DNA of 64,000 nt from Diaporthe sp. PMI_573 (GCA_021399435.1 JAJTUP010000032.1:777551-841550), one strand, 5' to 3'. Shown: positions 33,534-43,985, counted from the stretch's first letter. A program made the numbers and translations. Notes: a model not told the origin generated them from the letters alone.

Positions 33534-34780
33534 ATGGTCCAATGGGATGACAGGACCGGGCTCTCACTTACAACCTCTCTTAGGACATCATCATCAATGA
33601 GAAATACCGTGCCGACCGTAAAATTGGTGAAGGCGGCTTTGGTTTCGTCTATGCGGGTACGTTTTTCAGGTCTCATAGCGCCAAATCGAGGCTGACCCGG
33701 TTAGGGACCGATATCCAGTCAAACGAGGAGGTTGCGATGAAGCTCATGCATGTCAGAGACGACTCTGACATCGTCGAGAGCGAAGCGAAGACGTATAATG
33801 CTCTGTCTGGCGGCGTTGGAATACCGCGAGTCCTGTGGTTTGGGCAAGAGTGCGACTACTACGTGTTGGTCCACGATCTTCTCGGCCCATCGCTTGAGGA
33901 CTTGCTCAACTACTGCGACCGACGTTTCTCGCTGAAGACCATTCTTCTTATCGGCGACCAGGCCATCTCTCGGATCGAGTACATCCATTCCCAAGGCCTT
34001 CTCCATCGCGATATTAAGCCGGACAATTTCCTCATGGGAGTTGGCAAGCAAGGCAATATACTTTACACCATCGACTTCGGCCTGGCCAAGGAGTTTTGCG
34101 ATGCGGAGCAGGATCGGCGCTGGGAGACTCGCGCGTTCGGCGGCACCAGTCGATACGCTAGCCTCAATAACCATAATGGACGAGGTGCGTGTTTATGAAG
34201 CCTGATGACTACTTTCTTACTGATACGTAGGATAGAACAGTCTCGGGGTGATGACTTAGAGTCCCTGGGATATGTGTTACTCTACTTTGCTCGAGGCAGG
34301 TTGCCGTGGCAAGGCCTGAGGGCCGCGAGCAACAAGGAGAAGAATGAATTGATAAAAGAGAAGAAGACGACACTACTGGTGGAAGAACTCTGCGTGGGAC
34401 TGCCAGAGGAATTCGCCACGTATCTCAACTATACCCGGTCACTAGGGTTCGAGGACAGGCCCGACTACGCATACCTTCGCCAACTTTTCCGCCGCCTGTT
34501 TCAGTCCAAAGGATTCAAATACGACAACATATTCGACTGGACTGAGAAACGGTTCCACGAGATGAAGAGCCAAGCGTCCCCTACCCCAAAATCAAAAAAC
34601 CTGCCGCCTATAGGGAGGCGTATCCAGAAGAGTGTCCGTAAAGGAGGGCGGGGTGGAAAGTGGGACAGGACACAAAGTCGGGTTATCCCTGGGACGAAGT
34701 CAAAGTCTCCGACGCCAGCGAGCATACCGCTAGGAGGGGAAGCAGACACAGGTTACATACCAGCATGTCCATTAGTCTAG
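33534..34780 (+). CDS. Casein kinase 1-like protein kinase (366 aa, four exons)
   Basis: Exons 33534-33536 (ATG only), 33584-33656, 33705-34184 and 34236-34780 total 1,101 nt and close the frame; introns are 47-51 nt. The product begins [20 protein letters not shown]. Motifs in order: glycine loop [16 protein letters not shown] lysine, [21 protein letters not shown], and the CK1-specific [12 protein letters not shown] in place of APE. Then [13 protein letters not shown] and LPWQGL follow. The tail is basic and Ser/Thr/Pro-rich ([14 protein letters not shown]). This is a Ser/Thr kinase of the CK1 family, related to vesicle, DNA-repair and clock kinases. The one-codon first exon with a weak GTCCAA donor is the least certain part. 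It is intact despite lying between transposon ends. Confidence 0.85.
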
Positions 34781-34899
34781 CAGAGAATGCTACTATAGAG
34801 CACATAAGACGCGCCACTTAAAGTAATTATCTGCTAGGTCACAGGTCAACTGTGTAGTCTGGTAAGGCCTGCCCGCTACTGTCAAAAGGCAATTTCGCC

Positions 34900-35068
34900 C
34901 CAGGACTGACAACCCAATATAAATAATATATTGCCAATATGGACATCATCATATTATATTGTCACAATATCAAATTCTTCATACCATATTGTCACAATAT
35001 GAGAAAGTCCATATCATATGGGTTATATTACAATATACTACTTTATTGCCATACTATTAGCAACACTG
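34900..35068. mobile_element. hAT terminus (same family as the one ending at 24227)
   Basis: AT-rich, with at least eight ATATTG/CAATAT motifs, ending ACTATTAGCAACACTG at 35068, i.e. CAGTGTTGCTAATAGT read from the end. No transposase lies next to it and the other end was not found, so it is a solo or non-autonomous end. The octamer after it is GTCGCTGG. Confidence 0.65.
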
Positions 35069-36138
35069 GTCGCTGGCGCAGTACGGACAAATCAAGCACA
35101 CCAAAAACATTGTAGAGGCTTCAGGTTGGGCGAGGTGGCATGTAGAACAGCGTACCCCTCGTAAATCAGTCAAGTCAGGACCGGCCAGGCACGAGAAGCG
35201 CTTGATACGTTGATACTTCCTTCCAGCCTCAAACTTTTGGGCATCACCAGGTGGATTCGAGGTCTCCGAGACTTCTTGGATTGTGTTATCAAAACTACGA
35301 TGCCATGCCGGAAGGGCATGCGGGGAGCTTGGCTGGGCCTGTCGCGTACTCCGTAAGCTGGTACCGTTGACGTTTTCAGAGCCGTCATTGCCAGTGGCAT
35401 GGGTAAGAGCCTTCAAGTTCAAGTTGGTTCTAGCTGCTGAAGTCGACCCTGTGTTGACTGGTGCAGACAGAGATGCCTTGCCTGCGAGACCTCCCGGGGC
35501 AACGTTCTGATCGTGGTTTTTGGTCTTTGGTGGGACGGTGCCAACAAGCGCAGCTGACGATGAGGGCGAAGCTAGCAGAGAATTTACCTCATTCCTCTGA
35601 CCATTAATTTCGTTTTGAGGGGGATCAAGGTCCTCCTCTCCCTCAGCGTGCTGGTCTTCTGAACTATATTCCGCCCCCTCTTCTCTATCATCCCCTCCCT
35701 CGTCCTCTCCCACAATTACTCTCCCACCGACATCTTCTTCTGCGTCTTCGTATTCTTCAGAGACATGAGAGCTGCCTTTGCGACTTACCTCATGCTTGTC
35801 ACGGACTGCCTGGATGTCGTGAGGGGTCAGATAAGTCCTCTTTGGGGGGTGGGCTACCAATACAGAGCCTTTCCGCCTCGTCTTGGTCTTTTGCTGGATC
35901 CTCGTGTCTATTTCTTAGTCTCGAGACCTAGGTGCTTGAACATTACCTCTAGGAGCAAGTTCATCGGAATCCCGAAACCAAGGGAGGCTCCCAGCATGCT
36001 ACTCAGCTGGGTTGCCAGCTGCGGTACTGAGATATTGGCGATGACATCCGGGGACGATGACAAGTTTGCGGCGCTGAATGACGCCTGCGATGTTATTCCG
36101 GGCCCTGGAGGGCCCGGCTCTGTGACGGACTTGTTCAT
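35057..36138 (-). pseudogene. Disordered basic/acidic protein with a C-terminal Cys cluster, truncated by hAT
   Basis: Exon 1 is 36138-35947 and exon 2 starts at 35893; the 53-nt intron GTAATG...CCAG joins MNLLLE to QKTKTRRKGSVLVAHPPKRT in phase. The N-terminus (PQLATQLSSMLGASLGFGIP) is hydrophobic and helical. A basic stretch and YLTPHDIQAVRDKHE follow, then a long acidic region (EEYEDAEEDVGG...DEGGDDREEGAE) and a Ser/Thr-rich linker. The C-terminus reads GVRCSTCHLAQPE and FLVCLICPYCASD, two Cys-x2-Cys pairs of an incomplete zinc-binding module, and there the hAT end at 35068 interrupts it. The frame then picks up three hAT-derived codons and a stop. A nuclear role is inferred; the family is not recognised. 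Confidence 0.55.
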
Positions 36139-36333
36139 AGCAAGAGGCGGACGGTTTCGGGTTTCTGGGGCATGCGCAAGCCGTCTGATGGGGAGGAGTC
36201 AGACAGCTGTGTCAGGCAAACGTCGCAAAGACGGAAGGAGGAAAAAAAAAGGAAGGACGAATGGGTTGGATTGCCTTCCGTTAGGAAGGTCTTTCTTATT
36301 CGCACCCGACCCTGACACCCTGGGTTCCTGCCC

Positions 36334-36392
36334 TCTGATTGGTTGCAAAGTTAACTGCCTTCTGATTGGCTAATAAAATGGGTTCTGATTGG
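36334..36392 (-). promoter_or_regulatory. Three CCAAT boxes (CCAATCAGA)
   Basis: TCTGATTGG on the plus strand at 36334-36342, 36361-36369 and 36384-36392 is CCAATCAGA on the minus strand. They lie about 195-255 bp upstream of the minus-strand ATG at 36138, a usual distance for CCAAT-binding (HAP) complex sites. A fourth copy lies at 38230-38238. Confidence 0.55.
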
Positions 36393-36436
36393 GTCCGCTC
36401 TCCCTTTTTTGTGGGAACGAAAACGGAGATTGCCTC

Positions 36437-36720
36437 CTAACCTTGCTTCCCATGCCTGGCCTCAAACCGCTCAACCGTCTGTCTTGCTAGCTCTTTTAAT
36501 CGATCGACCCCTTCTATGAGCTCCGGATACATCCGCGCCTGTTCGAAGTGCTCCATTAGGATCGGCTGTATAAGCCGTATGTCCCGCAACCGCTTGCATC
36601 GTGACAATTGCACATACAAGCTAAGCACGTCACACTTCTCCAGGCTCGGGTATCCCTTCGTCCCTTTCTCCCATAGAGACGGTGCAGCTTGACAAAGAAA
36701 AGCACGGCAAGTACGTCTGT
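36437..36720 (-). pseudogene. PIF1-like helicase C-terminal remnant
   Basis: The minus-strand frame reads KGYPSLEKCDVLSLYVQLSR, then CKRLRDIRLIQPI and RLKELARQTVERFEARHGKQ before a stop. The S-L-Y-V-Q-L-S-R block followed by I-R-L-I/L-x-P matches motif VI and the tail of PIF1-like DNA helicases found in fungal mobile elements. Only about 90 codons remain and no P-loop is visible upstream. Match is from memory. Confidence 0.4.
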
Positions 36721-37007
36721 CCGCGACTCGCAGCCAAGCGGGAGTTTAAGATGGGGCTGATGCGTACGGGGCTGCCATGCGTGCCGGGGCTTTGCGCTCA
36801 CTGACGCAGAACAAGACCCTAGAGAAGGTCCTACTCGGGCTGCCCCGAGCATGAGGGTACCCGGAGGTATGTGCGGGAACGCGAGCCCCTCCGTGTCCTG
36901 CGATTGGAGAAGGATGCCGCTTCCCACTTTGTTGGAAACTTTATGAGAAGTTCACAATTTCTTCGAAACAATCTGTGCGCGGACCTGCGCTCGCTTTTTA
37001 ACTCATT

Positions 37008-37784
37008 TTACTTCATCTCGACTTCCAGGTCTTCCATTCCAGCTGCTCCCATCAATAAACGTCTCACGACCTCCTCTCGACTAATCTCCCTGAACCACGG
37101 CGGCTCTCCGGGTCCCGCGACATTGAAGACGGCGCTGTAGGTCACTTTGCTGTCGGAGTCAGCGTCCGCCTCGTCCAAGGGGCACCTTGCACCGAATGTC
37201 GGCGTCGGCCACGGCGTACACTCTGCCTTGTGGTTTGGCCAGTCCGCCTCTTGGTGCTCTTTCCGACAATACCCCGCGACGTGACAGGCCCCGCATTCCC
37301 TCAGCCCCTCCTTTTTCTTGCATACTCTACATGACATAAGCTCTGCGAAGAGTCCTGGGTCCGGGCCACGAAGGCCACCATCTGGAGAGCGGTTCCGCGA
37401 CATGACTTGCAGCATGCTCTGCCGTGTCCGCGTCCAACATTTCAGGTTCCCGCAGAACAGATCCACGATCGCCACAACGTGAGGCTTCGGAGCATCAAGG
37501 AACTGCATCGGTGGTAGGTATTCGGTGGCCGTTGCTGGTAACCCACACGCACACGAGGCCGCACTGGCACGCTGGAGGCATGTCACCTCGCTATGCTCCA
37601 TAATGGCATTCATCGCCGCATTCCACAATGATTTGTCCTCGGCTTTCGCCTTGTCTGAATCGTCGCCTGCCCGGACGATGCGATGGGGGATATCGTAGGA
37701 CTCGTCGAACTTGACGCCTACACGATAACAGAGGTAATCGAACCGAACGCGTGCTGTTGTCATTTTGACGTTTAAACTGTTCAC
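37008..37784 (-). CDS. MYND-type zinc-finger protein
   Basis: 258 aa in one exon. The MYND finger lies at residues 152-189 with all eight ligands in the expected order: C152, C155, C164, C167, C173, H177, H185 and C189 (CRVCKKKEGLRECGACH, then GYCRKEHQEADW, then HKAEC). MYND domains bind proline-rich peptides and are used in transcriptional and signalling complexes. The N-terminal 150 residues contain a Cys-rich patch (CLQRASAASCACG, then CGNLKCW) and no SET domain, so this is a stand-alone fungal MYND protein. The C-terminus has WFREISREEVVRRLL. The start may be M1 or M8. Confidence 0.8.
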   Translation of the reverse strand: MNSLNVKMTTARVRFDYLCYRVGVKFDESYDIPHRIVRAGDDSDKAKAEDKSLWNAAMNAIMEHSEVTCLQRASAASCACGLPATATEYLPPMQFLDAPKPHVVAIVDLFCGNLKCWTRTRQSMLQVMSRNRSPDGGLRGPDPGLFAELMSCRVCKKKEGLRECGACHVAGYCRKEHQEADWPNHKAECTPWPTPTFGARCPLDEADADSDSKVTYSAVFNVAGPGEPPWFREISREEVVRRLLMGAAGMEDLEVEMK

Positions 37785-39600
37785 AATCGGAGGTAGAATG
37801 TGAAAACATGTCTTGTGCCAAGATGACGTAGTGAGAAGTATTTGAGGAGACGATGCGTCGCCTTCCTTGATCCCTACCTAAGGATCGGGTGATGAATTGT
37901 TATCACATTTTAGGCTTTCGCCTGAGCCTCTACTTAGGAGGCCCGTGTCGAGATTGATTGAATCGTAATGATGTGTTCAAGACGGGTAGACATATAGACA
38001 TATCTTGAATACAGGTAAAATTGCTGTGGCCCTATTAGTGGATCCCACGGACGAGAGCACGCATGGCCATTCCCTCCGATCGCATGGCCCTCTCTGCCTG
38101 TAGGCGTCCTGATGCAGAGCACTCCTTTTCCTAACGGGAGGCCTTCTAGCAAGCCGGCGCGGCGGCTGCTCCCCAGTTCAAAAACATGAGCTACTTAATT
38201 GGGAGGCACGGGCTGGGAAAATGGGACGTTCTGATTGGCTGCAGCGCTGCTTAGTGCAGGTACACATCTGCATTCTCACGCTTCCCTCCTACTTTATATA
38301 GTGCTAGGTACTCTTCCTCATAGGCATCAGAAAGCCACTGGGTGGTTGTAGTAGTCTTGGGGGCATGGTGCCGAAATGCCGGATATTGGGCTCAGGGGCT
38401 GCCGGCTGGGTCAGCAACCACCATAAATTAGTTGAATTGGGTGTATAGGGGCAGACTGTTACCGGAGGAGTTTTAAGCAGTCCAGAGCAACATATGAGCC
38501 TCAATGTGAAACAGGATGTGCCGTAGTGAACATTGAATACGGCCATCAACCTGAGTTTTCCATGGTTGGCCTGCCCTTCGAAATTTGCTGCGGAACTATC
38601 ATCTGTACAGCGGAGAAGAAACCGCGCGAAATCGTAGCAAGACTATTGTTCCTGGTTCAGGCGGGTGCGCTCAGACATGTACCGAGATTGCGAATAAGTT
38701 AAAATAGTGTAGCATTATAGATTTTGCAGATTTCAGATATATATGTGATAACTCCCAGCGTCCAAGAAAATCTACGCAAGCGGACCTCATATTGCAGTAT
38801 AAGATGGTCAATGGGATTGACATTGGATGTCCGAATCTGAAGCTTGTTCCGGATATCAACCTTACCCTCATGAGCTCTTAAACCTAAGGACCCCTAAATT
38901 CCCAGGTAGACAACAAATTGTTTACAATTTTTAATTAGACGTAGCAACTACTTAGAAATTAGGCTGTTTGAAAACATAGCCGGCTAAAGGATTATCGCGC
39001 CGACAAGGTGTAATGAAAAGGCGATTCAATTCTTGAGGTCTTGAAGTAGTTTAAGGGTATCACGATTCCGGTTGTCATCCGAAGACGAAATAACCGAAGT
39101 ACATAGTTCTTTGGATATGTCGATGCCAAGAAGTTCGCAACCGCTGGATTCCTTCCTCTATCCCTGAGACGAAGAGGAGTAAAAGCTTGTTGTTCTCCAT
39201 ATCGAGTAAGGTGTTGCAGAATTTATCCCAGCTGAAGTTCTTTGCACGCCCGTATCGTAGGTCACGCTGGACAAACGTTGTCGGAACATGTCGGCTTCCA
39301 CCACACATACCTACAGCACAGCCACCACAAGCAGGCCACTAAGTACTTAGCGAAACCATAGCAGGTATCATAAGGTAACACAGCAGGCGATAGCTGTGCT
39401 TCACCGATCAATTGCCACTTTGACTGGTGAGGCTCGGGAGGGTTGCGATGCATTCTGGCAAGGTGTGACTCATATCACTGCGCCAACAATCATCTATGGT
39501 AGGCGTATCACCCTGGACACAAGGCATCCTTGTGGGGCGAGAAATGTGCCTTGTGAGGCTTATCTGTCTGCCTGGCCAACACGTTCCGAGGCCAGAGGAA
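37785..39600. other. No supported gene
   Basis: 38000-38300 has moderate GC and one CCAAT box at 38230. 38650-39060 is AT-rich. The minus frame 39308-39075 (RAKNFSWDKFCNTLLDMENN, then LLLLFVSGIEEGIQRL) looks protein-like, but I do not recognise it; it may be a decayed fragment. Confidence 0.4.
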
Positions 39601-39609
39601 CCTCCTTTG

Positions 39610-39616
39610 TATAAAT
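39610..39616 (+). promoter_or_regulatory. Candidate TATA box of the amyloid-motif gene
   Basis: TATAAAT lies 138 bp upstream of the ATG at 39754. Position is plausible for a fungal promoter with a leader of about 100 nt. Confidence 0.35.
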
Positions 39617-39753
39617 TGACAGGGTGCCTCTTTCCCACATCTGGTTCGACCCGCAAACACCTAAAGGCAAACAAAGCGACACCGCTAACTATACACTCGT
39701 TGCATCGTATCCACAGACGTTTTTCCACCATAGAGCCCGGTGTATTTGCAAAC

Positions 39754-40600
39754 ATGTCAATCGAGCGATCCACAACCACAGAAAGTGTCACGACCCTCAC
39801 TGATCTGGTGGAAACTGCGCGGGAAATGCTCAATCGCCTTCGCGGCGCACTGGAGCCCTTCAAGAACACAGGAGTGCTGCAGAATGACCTTGGAATGGAA
39901 GACGGGGATCCCTCAACTGGCCACGAGGAGAGCATGAAGGGATTGATGCAGGTAACGGAATATTACAACAAGATCTGCGACGAAAGAATACCAAAAGTCA
40001 AAGCGCTGTCGGGTCAGGACCATGGCTCACGCTTCCCTAATACCATCAAATATTTGGCAGCAGATATGGTGGCATGCCAAGGCACTTTTCCGGATGGCCT
40101 TGCCTTCATATACATGTTTGTATAGTCCCATACGTGGCAAGGAAGTCGAGACAGGCTACTAATACAAATTTGGTAATAGGATAACTCTGAGTGGAGCTGA
40201 TGTCGAGCCTGACAACCTTGTCGCCGGTCTCACTCAGTCTGTGGACAAATTGAAAAGCAAAATCTCAGGCCTGGACCTAGCCATAGATTTGCACCCTTCG
40301 TCTTCTCCGACAGACACTTCGCAAGACGCCGAGGAATATCTCAAGTTGTTGCGGGAGCACAGAAACACCCTGGACTTGTGCCTGCGGTTCTATGAACCTG
40401 CTATTACGGAACTGAGCTGCTTGACAAACATCGAGGTGAAATACATGTACGCTTCTGGTCAGGCCAAGGTGGCAAGAGGGAACTTCGGCACAATCGGCCA
40501 AGGGCAGCCAATTCAGGTTGAAAGTGCAGTGGCAAGGGGCGAATCGCGGATGTTCACTGGGAATATGTCAGCTGAGGCAGCGGAAGCCTTTTGGAAATGA
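39754..40600 (+). CDS. HET-s-type amyloid-motif (HRAM) protein, 260 aa
   Basis: Exon 1 is 39754-40115 and exon 2 is 40180-40600, with a 64-nt GTTTGT...ATAG intron holding a textbook branch site (GCTACTAATAC). The exons total 783 nt and close the frame. Residues 1-205 are predicted from composition to be helical (LTDLVETAREMLNRLRGALE; SLTQ-like heptads at DKLKSKISGLDLAID). Residues 214-260 hold two copies of one motif: GQAKVARGN (214-222) and GESRMFTGN (241-249), 27 residues apart, the second preceded by QVESAVAR and followed by an aromatic end, AFWK. The G-x-(A/S)-(K/R)-(V/M)-x-x-G-N pairing and the terminal F-W match the prion-forming repeats of HET-s (HRAM, Pfam HET-s_218-289). Such proteins are membrane-acting effectors triggered by amyloid templating from an NLR. 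The N-terminal domain is not obviously HeLo; its identity is open. Confidence 0.75.
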
Positions 40601-41306
40601 AGAAGCCCAATACTCAAGCTTATCGCAAAGATTGAAATAAGGCGAATGAAAATATGGCTCTATATCATGATAACTAACGCGTGCCTGCCCACTCTGGGCA
40701 CGCGAATAATCTTAATCTGTTACACGAGATCTTACGCGCTGACGGCCTCATTTTCCGCTGAATAACAACGCAATTGACCAGAAAGCGAATGATGTCGCGG
40801 GTATTTTTTTTTTATAAAACTTGAGCACTTCTTTGAACATTGGAATTTAACAACGAGGCTTCCATAAGCTACAATGAAACAGCGCGGTCGTACGTCCCAA
40901 CTATTCAATTCCACACGAAGCTTCGGATAAGGCTATTCGCAACCTTCTGCTGTTGTGTCTGTTGCGGATCGAGCTTGAAGACCGAAGTTATAGTCTGATA
41001 AGCGTTCGCAATGCCTTCGTCACGCTGCTGCGCCTCGCACATCTTTTCGCCTTCTGGCGCTCTGATTTGATGGCTTTGCCATATATGGGATCGAGCATTC
41101 TGCAGTCCTGTGGCCTTGAAGCTTATTATTGGGCCATAATATGGTACTTCCTCCTGGTTTTCCCGAAGTCGAATTAAAGTAATTCCCGTCGACGAGGCAA
41201 CGGCTTCTTCAGGCCAGCTGAGTGCCGGTCAATCCTCAATTGTGCGAGACCATTGACTCGGCCTCTAACCACATACTCCGTGGAGTCGGGGCCCAGCCCC
41301 AGTTGT
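40601..41306. other. No supported gene
   Basis: 3' flank of the amyloid-motif gene and 3' flank of the next minus-strand gene. Short frames only. Confidence 0.4.
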
Positions 41307-43619
41307 TTAGCAGGCGCCGCCGTAGCGAACACCCCTCTTACCGAGCTCCTTGCGCCCGACGGCGTCTTTGGGGAAGACCCAGCCGCGGCTGCGCTTGGCC
41401 TCCCTCTTCTCCGCCAGCTGGGGCTGCGGCATCCACGTGTCGCGGGGCAGGGCCTTCCTGCGCGTGCCCTCGGCGGGGGCGCCGATCTCAGAGCGCGCGG
41501 GGGCGTGGCCCTTGGGGAGCGGCTCGTCGCTGGCGAGCATGCACAGGCCCCAGAGGGCGAGGCAGGCCGCCATGGGCACGCTGCTGCTGGTGTCGTTGCC
41601 ACCATCCTTCTTTGTCGGGTCGATAGTGTCGCTGGCGGTGGTGCTGAGCTGGGAGCTCATGACCTCGACGAAGCCAAAGTGAGGAGTGTCCTCAACACCG
41701 TTGCGCACCACAACAAGCTCGATCTCAGTCAGGATGAAACCATACCGGCAGCTGTGCTCGCGCATCACATAGTGCAGGTGCGCCAGTCCCTTGAGGTACT
41801 CAACCATCTTGACGTTGCCGCCGACACTCATGGACGTGTTGAACCGGTCAAATGACTTAACCAGCCCGACAACGCGCGCTGATGGCTTGCCGCCGAGGAT
41901 GGCCGCAGCAGAGCTGGCGTCGCCCGCCATGGTCACCACAAACATCTGCTCCGTGTCCTTGGTGGCGTGGGGGCCAGACTTGGACGGCACACTGAGCTGG
42001 ACTGGGCGGTTGGAGGACAGGGCCAGCGCGGCGTTGAGCTTGGGCAGGTACCAGTTGGCGTAGATCGAGTGCAGCACCAGCTCCGTCTCAGGGTGGCGCT
42101 GCGAGCTCATGGGGCTGGGCAGGAAGCTCTCCGGGCAGGTGAGGACGCTGCTTGCCGCGCCGCCAGCGAGCGACATGATGGTAGAGGTGTTGAAGGAGGT
42201 CCATGGACGGACCTGCCTGACGTCCCACCAGAAGTGCTTGATATGAGGATCCCTCAGGGGAAAGGCGATGTAGTGGACCAGGCTGGGCGCAGGGTTGGAC
42301 GTGGTTAGGTAGTTGAGGAGGGTGGTGGTGGGGGCGGGGGCCAAGGCTGACGGCTGCAGGACCTGGACCGGCTCAATGGGCTGAGGCTCTGGTGTCAGAC
42401 TGGCAGCCGGGGCCATGGGAGAAGAACCGCACAGGCACGCTGGCGTTGACACGGGCAGCATAGCCTGAGTGGCTTGAGGTGTCGGCCTGGGGCTGCCCGC
42501 TTTAGGGGTGGGTGGCTCAGCATCCTGGACGAAGGGCATCTGGCTGTATGATGGGAAGTTATACTTCTCTACCGTAACCTGACCAAGGTTGCATGACGAA
42601 GCACGCTGAGCGCGGCTGTCGATTGCTGTCGTTCTTGTTGCCTGGGTGAGCTCAGCATCTGTGAACATGACCGGGGAGCACAGCAGGCTGCAGTCGAATT
42701 CCTCTGGGAGCGTCGAAGGGAACCAAGCAGCAGACACAACGGGGGTAGAGTTGTAGTTGGTGGTCTCTCGATTTGTGTAGCTGCGCTGGTGTATTGGGTG
42801 GCAGACGCTCCTGTTGGGCAACAGAGATGGTGCCGGTGAGGTTCTTCCGCGCTTCGAAGGCCTTGTCTGAGGCTGGGGGACAGCAATTGGCACAACGTCC
42901 TGATCCTGGGAGCGAATCTTGGGCAGAAGCATGGGGCCATGCGTGCGGATAGGAGACCGCGACGGCGTGGGCCTGCTTGTGCTGGTGCTCACGACCAAGT
43001 TGGAAAGCGGCGAATCGAAGGAGTGGACAAAAGACCCTGATCGAGAGTGACCGGATTGGCCATGATCGTTGGGGTCGTCGACGATGATGGGGGATAGAGG
43101 CTTGTCGCAACGGCGAGAATTGACGGCGGAGACCGGAGAGTAGTGGCCCGAGGAAGAGTTAATGATGCTAGACTTGTGCTTCTGAGCTGGATTCTTGTCG
43201 CTTTCAGAATTATCAGACTTTGTGACCAAGACCTCGTCAACAGGCAGTGCGGCGACCGGACTTTGGTCAGGGAAGAGCATTAGGGACTTGTTGTAGTTGA
43301 ACCATGCCCGCGCGCTCTCATCCTTGCGCTCCCGATCGGCTGCCACCATCTGCTTTGCCTCTTCGAACTGGAGAGAAACGCCGTCAAGACCAGCCTCCAC
43401 GAGATCACACTGCCTCTTGACCTCCTGCAGCGGTTTTGTCAGCTCCTCCCGCTGTTCAAACAGCATGGCAAGCTGGCGCCTCATAGGTGCTGTCCTGGAT
43501 TCGAATTTGCCAACCATGACCCGGTCCTCCTCGGCCCGGGCCTTAATTGTATCGGACCAGTAGCTGGCCTCGATCTTTGGCCAGTCCTGGACGTCGTTTT
43601 CCGCCATGGCCGATCCCAT
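41307..43619 (-). CDS. Large fungus-specific protein of unknown function (N-terminal coiled coil)
   Basis: 770 aa in one exon; M5 (MAENDVQDWPKIEAS, 43607) is an equally good start. Residues about 25-110 form a charged coiled coil (REELTKPLQEVKRQCDLVEA). Residues 130-470 are Ser/Pro-rich and disordered. The C-terminal 300 residues are conserved-looking: FWWDVRQVRPWTSFNTSTI, HPETELVLHSIYANWYLPKL, RVVGLVKSFDRFNTSMSVGG, EYLKGLAHLHYVMREHSCRY, FILTEIELVVVRNG, and RSRGWVFPKDAVGRKEL near the end. I associate this C-terminal block with an expanded fungal family sometimes labelled sialidase in databases. I see no sialidase Asp-box or active site and do not accept that label. The ELVVVRNG and GLVKSFDR blocks hint at a nuclease- or kinase-like fold; this is inference. 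Confidence 0.7.
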   Translation of the reverse strand: MGSAMAENDVQDWPKIEASYWSDTIKARAEEDRVMVGKFESRTAPMRRQLAMLFEQREELTKPLQEVKRQCDLVEAGLDGVSLQFEEAKQMVAADRERKDESARAWFNYNKSLMLFPDQSPVAALPVDEVLVTKSDNSESDKNPAQKHKSSIINSSSGHYSPVSAVNSRRCDKPLSPIIVDDPNDHGQSGHSRSGSFVHSFDSPLSNLVVSTSTSRPTPSRSPIRTHGPMLLPKIRSQDQDVVPIAVPQPQTRPSKRGRTSPAPSLLPNRSVCHPIHQRSYTNRETTNYNSTPVVSAAWFPSTLPEEFDCSLLCSPVMFTDAELTQATRTTAIDSRAQRASSCNLGQVTVEKYNFPSYSQMPFVQDAEPPTPKAGSPRPTPQATQAMLPVSTPACLCGSSPMAPAASLTPEPQPIEPVQVLQPSALAPAPTTTLLNYLTTSNPAPSLVHYIAFPLRDPHIKHFWWDVRQVRPWTSFNTSTIMSLAGGAASSVLTCPESFLPSPMSSQRHPETELVLHSIYANWYLPKLNAALALSSNRPVQLSVPSKSGPHATKDTEQMFVVTMAGDASSAAAILGGKPSARVVGLVKSFDRFNTSMSVGGNVKMVEYLKGLAHLHYVMREHSCRYGFILTEIELVVVRNGVEDTPHFGFVEVMSSQLSTTASDTIDPTKKDGGNDTSSSVPMAACLALWGLCMLASDEPLPKGHAPARSEIGAPAEGTRRKALPRDTWMPQPQLAEKREAKRSRGWVFPKDAVGRKELGKRGVRYGGAC

Positions 43620-43985
43620 TCAGTTCGCCTGGCAGCCCTTCATCCAAGACTTGGCTAATGCTAGCACCTAGCAGGGTACTCGAAGTGCAGGAGTGTCCTC
43701 CAAGTTCACGCTCTGTTGAGGTCTGTTTCTACACGACAGACCTGTCACAAAGGTTCATTGCTGTATGACCATTAGCAATGTATAGCAGAAATTAAGACGT
43801 CGAAGAACTGTGTGTACGGATGTTTAGTGTGAGCAGAGACTTACGGATGAATTAGTGGCTCGGCAGGCACAGGCTTTATGGAGAAGACGTAGCTCGAAGA
43901 GCTACGAAACAGGATATATGATAGGTTGAGGAGTTTTACGCAGGCCGGAATAAGCAGATGTTCCTCGCAACTATATTAAGCCATA
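43620..43985. other. Upstream region of the minus-strand gene; no supported gene
   Basis: Short frames only; holds the promoter side of 41307-43619. Confidence 0.35.

Noticed and set aside
41307..43619. Annotation as a sialidase
   Set aside because: I recall this label on related fungal proteins, but no Asp-box repeats or sialidase active-site pattern are visible in the translation.
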